From Cyanobium sp. PCC 7001 (lineage in GTDB: Bacteria > Cyanobacteriota > Cyanobacteriia > PCC-6307 > Cyanobiaceae), in NCBI RefSeq assembly GCF_000155635.1, contig NZ_DS990556.1:1595637-1659636 (forward strand): a stretch of DNA of 64,000 bases, read 5' to 3'. How positions within the stretch are numbered: position 1 is the first letter of the stretch; every line of letters starts with the position of its first letter. The notes under the pieces are model-generated. The model saw nothing but the letters and a program-made list of their open reading frames with translations, searched no databases and was not told the origin of the DNA. Positions 59,372 through 64,000 of this stretch are shown piece after piece. A program made the translations under genes and the position numbers.

Positions 59372-60749
59372 GGTGCTGGTTGGCGAGGTGGGCCAGGTGG
59401 CCCACCCAGTGATCCACGGCGGCCTGCTCGGCGGCTTCCACCATCACCCGCAGCAGGGGCTCGGTGCCGCTGGCCCGCACCAGCACGCGACCCTCCCCGG
59501 CCATGGCCCCCTCGGCCTGCTCCACGGCCTGGCGCAGCGGCTCACAGTGCTGCCACTGCTGGCGGCGCTGGCGATCCGGCACGGTGACGTTCACCAGCGC
59601 CTGGGGATAGGGGCGGAAGCTGGCCTCGAGCCAGTCCGCCAGGCTCCGGCCCTCGCCGTGCAGCAGGGTGGCCACCTGCAGGGCCGTGAGCAGCCCATCG
59701 CCACTCATGCCATGGCGGGCCGAGAGGATGTGGCCGGACTGCTCGCCGCCGAGCCCAGCGCCCAGCTCCTCCATGGCGCGGTGCACGTACTGATCCCCCA
59801 CCGGGGTGCGCTCCAGCACGCCCCCCTTGGCCTGCCAGGCCCGCTCGAAGCCCAGGTTGGACATCACCGTGGCCACGATGCGCTGGCCGGGCAGAAGGTC
59901 ATGGCCCAGCAGGGCTGAACCCCACAGGTAAAGGATCTGATCGCCATCCACCACCCGCCCCAGGCCGTCCACGGCGAGCATGCGGTCGGCGTCCCCGTCG
60001 AAGGCGAACCCCATGGCCGCGCCATGGGCGAGCACGGCCTCCCGCAGCGGATCCAGATGGGTGCTGCCGCAGCCCACATTGATCCTGGCCCCGTCGGGCT
60101 CACCGTGGAGCACGATCACATCGGCACCCAGCGCCCGGAACACGGCTTCGCCACAGGCGGTGGCCGAGCCATGGCAGAGGTCGAGCACCACCCTGCAGCC
60201 GTCGAGGCGACGCCCCTCCACGCTCGCCAGCAGGCTTTCGCGGTAGGCGCCCATCAGATCGGGGCGATCCCGGGCGGTGCCGGTGCCGCTGAAGGGAAGT
60301 CCCACACCGGGGCGGCCGGCCAGGCCGGCCTCGATCGCCTCCTGCTGCAGCGCGCTGAGCTTGGCGCCCGAGGGGCCGAACAGCTTGATGCCGTTGTCGT
60401 GGGGGGGATTGTGGCTGGCCGACACCATCAGGCCGCCCGCGGCTCGGGCCCGGCGGATCACCCCGGGAACGGCGGGGGTCGGACAGAGACCGAGCTGCCA
60501 CACCTCCCGGCCGGCTGCCGTGAGACCGGCGGTGAGGGCGGCGGCCAGCATCGGACCGCTCAGGCGGCTGTCCATGCCGATCACCACCGGGCCGTCCTCC
60601 GGCAGCACGGCACCGGCCCAGTAGCCGAGCTGCAGGGCGAGGGCGGGCGTCACCTGGGTGCCGACATGGCCGCGGATCCCATCGGTGCCGAATTCGGCCC
60701 GTCCGTCCCCGAGGGGATGACCCAGGGGATGGGACACGGTCGCGGCCAT
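59358..60749 (-). CDS. glmM: Phosphoglucosamine mutase
   Basis: Converts glucosamine-6-phosphate to the 1-phosphate for UDP-GlcNAc. The 463-residue protein has FGTDGIRGHVG, the phosphoserine loop MVSASHNPPHDNGIK, the metal loop FAFDGDADRMLAVD, and the sugar-binding GGEQSGHI of GlmM. The phosphate-binding VRASGTEPLLRVM lies near the C terminus. Confidence 0.97.
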   Translation of the reverse strand: MAATVSHPLGHPLGDGRAEFGTDGIRGHVGTQVTPALALQLGYWAGAVLPEDGPVVIGMDSRLSGPMLAAALTAGLTAAGREVWQLGLCPTPAVPGVIRRARAAGGLMVSASHNPPHDNGIKLFGPSGAKLSALQQEAIEAGLAGRPGVGLPFSGTGTARDRPDLMGAYRESLLASVEGRRLDGCRVVLDLCHGSATACGEAVFRALGADVIVLHGEPDGARINVGCGSTHLDPLREAVLAHGAAMGFAFDGDADRMLAVDGLGRVVDGDQILYLWGSALLGHDLLPGQRIVATVMSNLGFERAWQAKGGVLERTPVGDQYVHRAMEELGAGLGGEQSGHILSARHGMSGDGLLTALQVATLLHGEGRSLADWLEASFRPYPQALVNVTVPDRQRRQQWQHCEPLRQAVEQAEGAMAGEGRVLVRASGTEPLLRVMVEAAEQAAVDHWVGHLAHLANQHLNAA

Positions 60750-60788
60750 CGCAGCGGTGCGGATCGGCGCAGGCTACGCGGAGCTGCC

Positions 60789-61004
60789 TCAGCGCCAGCG
60801 GCGCGGCCACCAGATCCAGGCCAGCAGCTCCAGCACCGCCCAGAGCAGCACCCCCCCCACCACCCAGCCCGGCAGCAGGCTGAGGGGCCAGAAGGGGCGC
60901 AGCAGCAGCACGGCGCCGGCCAGGGCCCAGAGCCTCAGGGTGCGCAAGCGCTGCTCCGCCCCCGGCAGGGTGGAGAGCCACGGAGGCAGGGGAGGCAACC
61001 GCAC
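60789..61004 (-). CDS. Small two-helix membrane protein, function unknown
   Basis: About 71 residues from GTG 61004. A short Pro-rich start (LPPLPPWLSTLPGAEQRL) is followed by two membrane helices (LWALAGAVLLLRPFWPLSLL, GWVVGGVLLWAVLELLAWIW) and a basic end, PRRWR. It is upstream of glmM on the same strand (gap 39 bp), so it may be read with it. No family recognised; start uncertain. Confidence 0.6.
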   Translation of the reverse strand: MRLPPLPPWLSTLPGAEQRLRTLRLWALAGAVLLLRPFWPLSLLPGWVVGGVLLWAVLELLAWIWWPRRWR

Positions 61005-61058
61005 CGGACCTCGGGGAGCGAACCTCCCCAGAATGCCGGTGCATCCGCGGCTCCGCTC

Positions 61059-63062
61059 GTGCGTTCTCTTGGCCTGCTGCTGGCTCTCTCCTGCCTGGGC
61101 AGTGGTGGTGTGCTGCTGCTCGGGCGGCACCTGCTGCAGCAGCGGCCCGGGCTGAGCCCCGCCACCCCGGCCGCCGCCCTGGACTGGGAGCGGCGCTTCG
61201 CCCCCGATCCGGCACGCCGCCGGGAGGCCGCCCTGCTGCTGGTGGCGGCGGAGGACAGGTCCTCGGCCCAGGGAGCTGACCAGGGGCCTGACCAGGCCCG
61301 GATCGGCCGCCTGCTGCGCAACCAGGCCTGGGGCCGGGATCCCCTCGCCGCCGTGGTGCTGAAACGCTCCGCCCAGGCCGCCTCCCGCCAGGGGGATGTG
61401 GTGGGCAGCGAGCAGCTGTGGAAGCAGCTGCTCAGCCGCTTCCCGGCGACAACGACCAGCGCCGATGCCCTCTACGCGCTCGGCCGCGAGCGACCCGAGC
61501 TGCTCCAACGCCTGCTCACCCGGTTCCCCGCCCACCCGGCGGCGCTCGCTGCGGCGGTGGAGGCCGGACCGCAGGGGGCTGCCCACCTGGCACGCTGGGG
61601 TGCCCGCTGGCCCGGGGCCCGGACGGTGATCGCCAAGGCCTGTGAAGCTCCCCCGTCGGCGCCGGCCCAGCGGGATGCGCTGGCCCTGGCCCTGGCACGG
61701 CTGGGGGATTCGGACGGGGCCCGCTCCTGCCTGGACGATGCGGCCGGCAGCCCGGCCACCCAGCTGGAGCTGGCCCGCAACCTGCTCCGGCAGGACGACG
61801 GCCAGGAGGAGGGTGAGGCCAGGCTCCTGGAGCTGGCCCGCAGCCACCCGGGCAGCCAGGAAGCAGAGGAGGCGGCGAGGCTGCTGGCCGAGAGCCCATC
61901 CACCTCCAGCCTCGAACGGCTGGCCGAACTGCCTGCCCCCCTGCAGGACACGGCGCCGGTGCAGGCCCGTCGCGCCCTGGTGATGGGGCAGACCTCCACC
62001 GCCCTGACCGTGATGCGCCGCTGGCCCAGGGATCCGGCCAGCTGGGACCTGCAGTGGGAGCTGGCGCGCCAACGGCTCCTGCAGGAGGACTGGCGCGCCG
62101 CCGCCGTGCTGCTCGGCACCGCGGTCCTCGATCCAGCCAGCATGGCGGCCCCGCAGGATGCCCGCCGCCGCTTCTGGCTGGCCCTCAGCCAGTGGGAGCA
62201 GGGTGAGCGTCCGCAGGCGAAGGCAGGCTGGGCCGAGCTGCTGGCCCGTCATCCCGAGGGCTACTACGCCTGGCGGGCGGCCGAGCGCCTCGGCCGCGGC
62301 ACCATCAATCTCGATCCGGCCACGGCTCCACCCCTGGAGCAGGCCGCCTGGCGGCCCCTGAACAGCGGACGCGCCGACCTCGACCATCTCTGGCGCCTCG
62401 GCCAGAACCTGGAGGCCTGGGAGCAGTGGCGGCAGCTGCGGGGCCAGGAGGCGGCCGCCACCCCGGAGGAGCTGGTGCTCGAAAGCCGGCTGAGACGCGG
62501 CGTGGGCGACCACTGGACCGGCCTGGGCCAGCTGGAACTGGCCAGCCTGCGGGCACCCAGCAGCAACTGCGATCTGCAGCTGGAGCTGGCCCGCAGCCGG
62601 GCCGAGCCGGCCTTCGCGGACGTTCTCAACAAGGCGGGGCAGCAGGAGCGGGTGCCGGGCACTCTGCTGGCGGCGGTGGCCAAGCAGGAGTCGCGCTTCA
62701 GCCCGGCCGTGCGTTCACCCGTTGGCGCAGCGGGGCTGCTGCAGCTGATGCCGGAGACCGCCGCGGAGCTGGCCGGCGGACCTGTCAGCCCCGACAGCCT
62801 GGAGGAGCCCGAGCAGAATGCCGCCCTGGGGGCCCGCTACCTGCGCCAGATGCTGGACCGCTGGGAGGGCAACCCTTTCCTGGTGGCCGCCAGCTACAAC
62901 GCAGGGCCCGGGGCGGCCGAGAGCTGGATCAACCCCCGGCTGGAGTCCCTGCCGGAACTGTGGGTGGAGGCCATTCCCTACCCCGAGACCCGGCTGTACG
63001 TGAAGAAGGTGCTGGGCAACCTCTGGAGCTTCCAGAACAGCGATCTGCCCATCTGCAGCTGA
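61059..63062 (+). CDS. Slt-type soluble/anchored lytic transglycosylase
   Basis: Cleaves peptidoglycan to 1,6-anhydromuropeptides. The 667-residue protein has an N-terminal signal/anchor (about residues 1-22, GLLLALSCLGSGGVLLLG), a long helical tetratricopeptide-like superhelix of about 500 residues, and the catalytic domain with VAKQESRFSPAVRSPVGAAG (catalytic Glu in KQESRF), LLQLMPETAAELAGG and VAASYNAGPGAAESW. GTG 61059 is chosen; sequence upstream is not conserved-looking. Confidence 0.9.
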   Translation: MRSLGLLLALSCLGSGGVLLLGRHLLQQRPGLSPATPAAALDWERRFAPDPARRREAALLLVAAEDRSSAQGADQGPDQARIGRLLRNQAWGRDPLAAVVLKRSAQAASRQGDVVGSEQLWKQLLSRFPATTTSADALYALGRERPELLQRLLTRFPAHPAALAAAVEAGPQGAAHLARWGARWPGARTVIAKACEAPPSAPAQRDALALALARLGDSDGARSCLDDAAGSPATQLELARNLLRQDDGQEEGEARLLELARSHPGSQEAEEAARLLAESPSTSSLERLAELPAPLQDTAPVQARRALVMGQTSTALTVMRRWPRDPASWDLQWELARQRLLQEDWRAAAVLLGTAVLDPASMAAPQDARRRFWLALSQWEQGERPQAKAGWAELLARHPEGYYAWRAAERLGRGTINLDPATAPPLEQAAWRPLNSGRADLDHLWRLGQNLEAWEQWRQLRGQEAAATPEELVLESRLRRGVGDHWTGLGQLELASLRAPSSNCDLQLELARSRAEPAFADVLNKAGQQERVPGTLLAAVAKQESRFSPAVRSPVGAAGLLQLMPETAAELAGGPVSPDSLEEPEQNAALGARYLRQMLDRWEGNPFLVAASYNAGPGAAESWINPRLESLPELWVEAIPYPETRLYVKKVLGNLWSFQNSDLPICS

Positions 63063-63080
63063 GCGACCCGTCCGCCCTGA

Positions 63081-63629
63081 TCAGACCACCGCTGCCAGCC
63101 AGCGGCCGGCCGCCGCCCCCAGCAGCACCACGGTGGCGAAGGCCAGCGCCAGGTTCTGGGCCGGTGGCACGATCCGCAGCCGCGCCAGATCGAGCCGGGC
63201 CAGCAGCACCGCCGAGGCCAGGATCAACATGTTGCCCAGCACCTTGAGGTGCAGCAGATAGAGCCCCCCCACCGTCACCAGCAGCAGGGTGAGCACGAGC
63301 GTCACCACCCGGCTGGCGGCCATCAGCTCCGACAGCCTGCGCATCAGGAGCTCAGGCATGGTGCACACCACCACCACCAGCAGGGCGTGCAGACAATCGA
63401 TCGACCAGAACACGTGGTAGAGGATGTCGGCATCCATCCCCTCCACACCCGGGGCGGCAACCTGCCCGCCGCCGATGACGATGGCGGGACCGCTCAGCCC
63501 CCAGTGCAGCCCCTCATAGACAGCGATTCCGGCCAGCAGCAGCAGCATGGGGGCCCGCAACGGCAGGATCAGCAGCCGCAGCGACGCCATCAGCACCGAC
63601 ATCACGGCTTCGGCCAGCGCGCTGATCAC
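63081..63629 (-). CDS. Membrane protein, function unknown
   Basis: A 182-residue protein with four to five hydrophobic helices (LRAPMLLLLAGIAVYEGLHW, CLHALLVVVVCTMPELLM, VVTLVLTLLLVTVGGLYLLH, LALAFATVVLLGAAAGRWLA). No family recognised with confidence. The start is GTG 63629, which overlaps the stop of the NIL-ferredoxin gene (GTGA), so it is coupled to that gene. Confidence 0.7.
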   Translation of the reverse strand: MISALAEAVMSVLMASLRLLILPLRAPMLLLLAGIAVYEGLHWGLSGPAIVIGGGQVAAPGVEGMDADILYHVFWSIDCLHALLVVVVCTMPELLMRRLSELMAASRVVTLVLTLLLVTVGGLYLLHLKVLGNMLILASAVLLARLDLARLRIVPPAQNLALAFATVVLLGAAAGRWLAAVV

Positions 63630-64000
63630 GACGGGTCCAGCACCAGGGCGATGGCCTCCAGCGGACAGCTGGGGATGCACTGCTCGCAGACCAGACAGCG
63701 CTGGGCGTCGAACTGCAGCTGCCAGTCCGGGGCACCGAACCGCAGGGCGCCGCTCGGACAGACGCTGGAGCAGATGCCGCAGTCCACGCAGCGCTGTCGG
63801 TCCACGGCGATCTGCCCGGGGGCCCGGTTGAGGCCCAGCCCCTGGCTTTCCAGCCAGGCCTCGGCGGCCTCCAGCTCGTCGATGTCGCCGGAGAGCTCCA
63901 CCACCATGGTGCCGCTCTGATTCGGGGCGATCTGGGCCCGCAGGATCTTGGCGGCGATGTCGAAATCCACCGCCAGGCGGTAGGTGATCGGCTGATGCAC
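63626..64000 (-). CDS. NIL-domain 4Fe-4S ferredoxin, 3' part (gene leaves at the right edge)
   Basis: A 124-residue visible portion; the frame stays open to the window edge. An N-terminal NIL domain (PITYRLAVDFDIAAKILRAQ, MVVELSGDIDELEAAEAW) is followed by two ferredoxin clusters, CVDCGICSSVCPSG and CLVCEQCIPSCPLE. NIL-ferredoxins are widespread in cyanobacteria and proposed to function in methionine/sulfur metabolism or electron transfer. A GTG codon sits exactly at 64000, but family members usually have about 15 more N-terminal residues. Confidence 0.88.
   Translation of the reverse strand: MHQPITYRLAVDFDIAAKILRAQIAPNQSGTMVVELSGDIDELEAAEAWLESQGLGLNRAPGQIAVDRQRCVDCGICSSVCPSGALRFGAPDWQLQFDAQRCLVCEQCIPSCPLEAIALVLDPS

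Noticed and set aside
60024..61058. Long 5' extension of the lytic transglycosylase frame
   Set aside because: It runs antisense through glmM and a small membrane gene as low-complexity Gly/Ala/His/Gln; GTG 61059 followed by a signal anchor is a far better start.

Overview
The window is a GC-rich stretch of a cyanobacterial chromosome, most likely an alpha-cyanobacterium of the Cyanobium / freshwater-brackish Synechococcus type. The support is psbA with a D1 C-terminal extension, psbO, crtR, ictB, Ycf66, DUF565/Ycf20, dapL, a cyanobacterial RNase E with the C-terminal RRRRRRSSA peptide, a microoxic chlorophyll/bilin gene set, and several proteins with cyanobacteria-restricted DUFs. Most of the window is tightly packed housekeeping sequence with many 1-30 bp overlaps.

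1-10.3 kb is core: a partial methyltransferase, pheA, DUF1997, rnhB-rne, a B12-type radical SAM protein, dapL, clpS and a CPBP protease.

10.3-28.9 kb is an accessory region and the most interesting part. It holds two related RiPP (ribosomal peptide) loci. Each has (i) a small precursor whose 38-residue leader ends in Gly-Gly and whose core is extraordinarily rich in Arg and Ser, (ii) a hairpin straight after the precursor gene, and (iii) a giant protein fusing an APH-like kinase to a HopA1-like lyase. That enzyme pair is known, as separate proteins, from class V lanthipeptide and thioamitide pathways. Each locus also has (iv) a C39-peptidase ABC exporter with an HlyD-type partner. Locus 2 (22.2-28.9 kb, minus strand) is fully intact. 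Locus 1 (10.6-16.9 kb) keeps an intact precursor and enzyme, but its exporter and HlyD genes are broken by two stop codons, two frameshifts and a lost Walker A lysine. A two-component system, cofG and a radical SAM gene lie between the loci, and an IS481-like remnant flanks the dead exporter. One core has no Cys and the other has a single terminal Cys, so the products are unlikely to be ordinary ring-rich lanthipeptides. They may be phosphorylated or dehydroalanine-containing Arg/Ser repeat peptides.

28.9-54.3 kb returns to the core: psbA (E130, high-light D1 type), a BASS transporter, aroC, an Eda-like aldolase, ftsH, sat, psbO, coaBC, tRNA-Ala(CGC), small cyanobacterial proteins, pyrB, a methyladenine glycosylase, a creatininase-family protein, gatC, crtR, tRNA-Leu(UAG), ycf66, ileS, a FIST protein, trmB, ictB and a GlcNAc-kinase-like ATPase.

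54.3-58.6 kb carries a microoxic tetrapyrrole operon (acsF/chlA-II, heme oxygenase, hemN) divergent from an ArsR-family regulator, with inverted repeats over the promoter. 58.7-64 kb has a phosphoribosyltransferase, glmM, a Slt-type lytic transglycosylase, a membrane protein and the 3' part of a NIL-domain ferredoxin.
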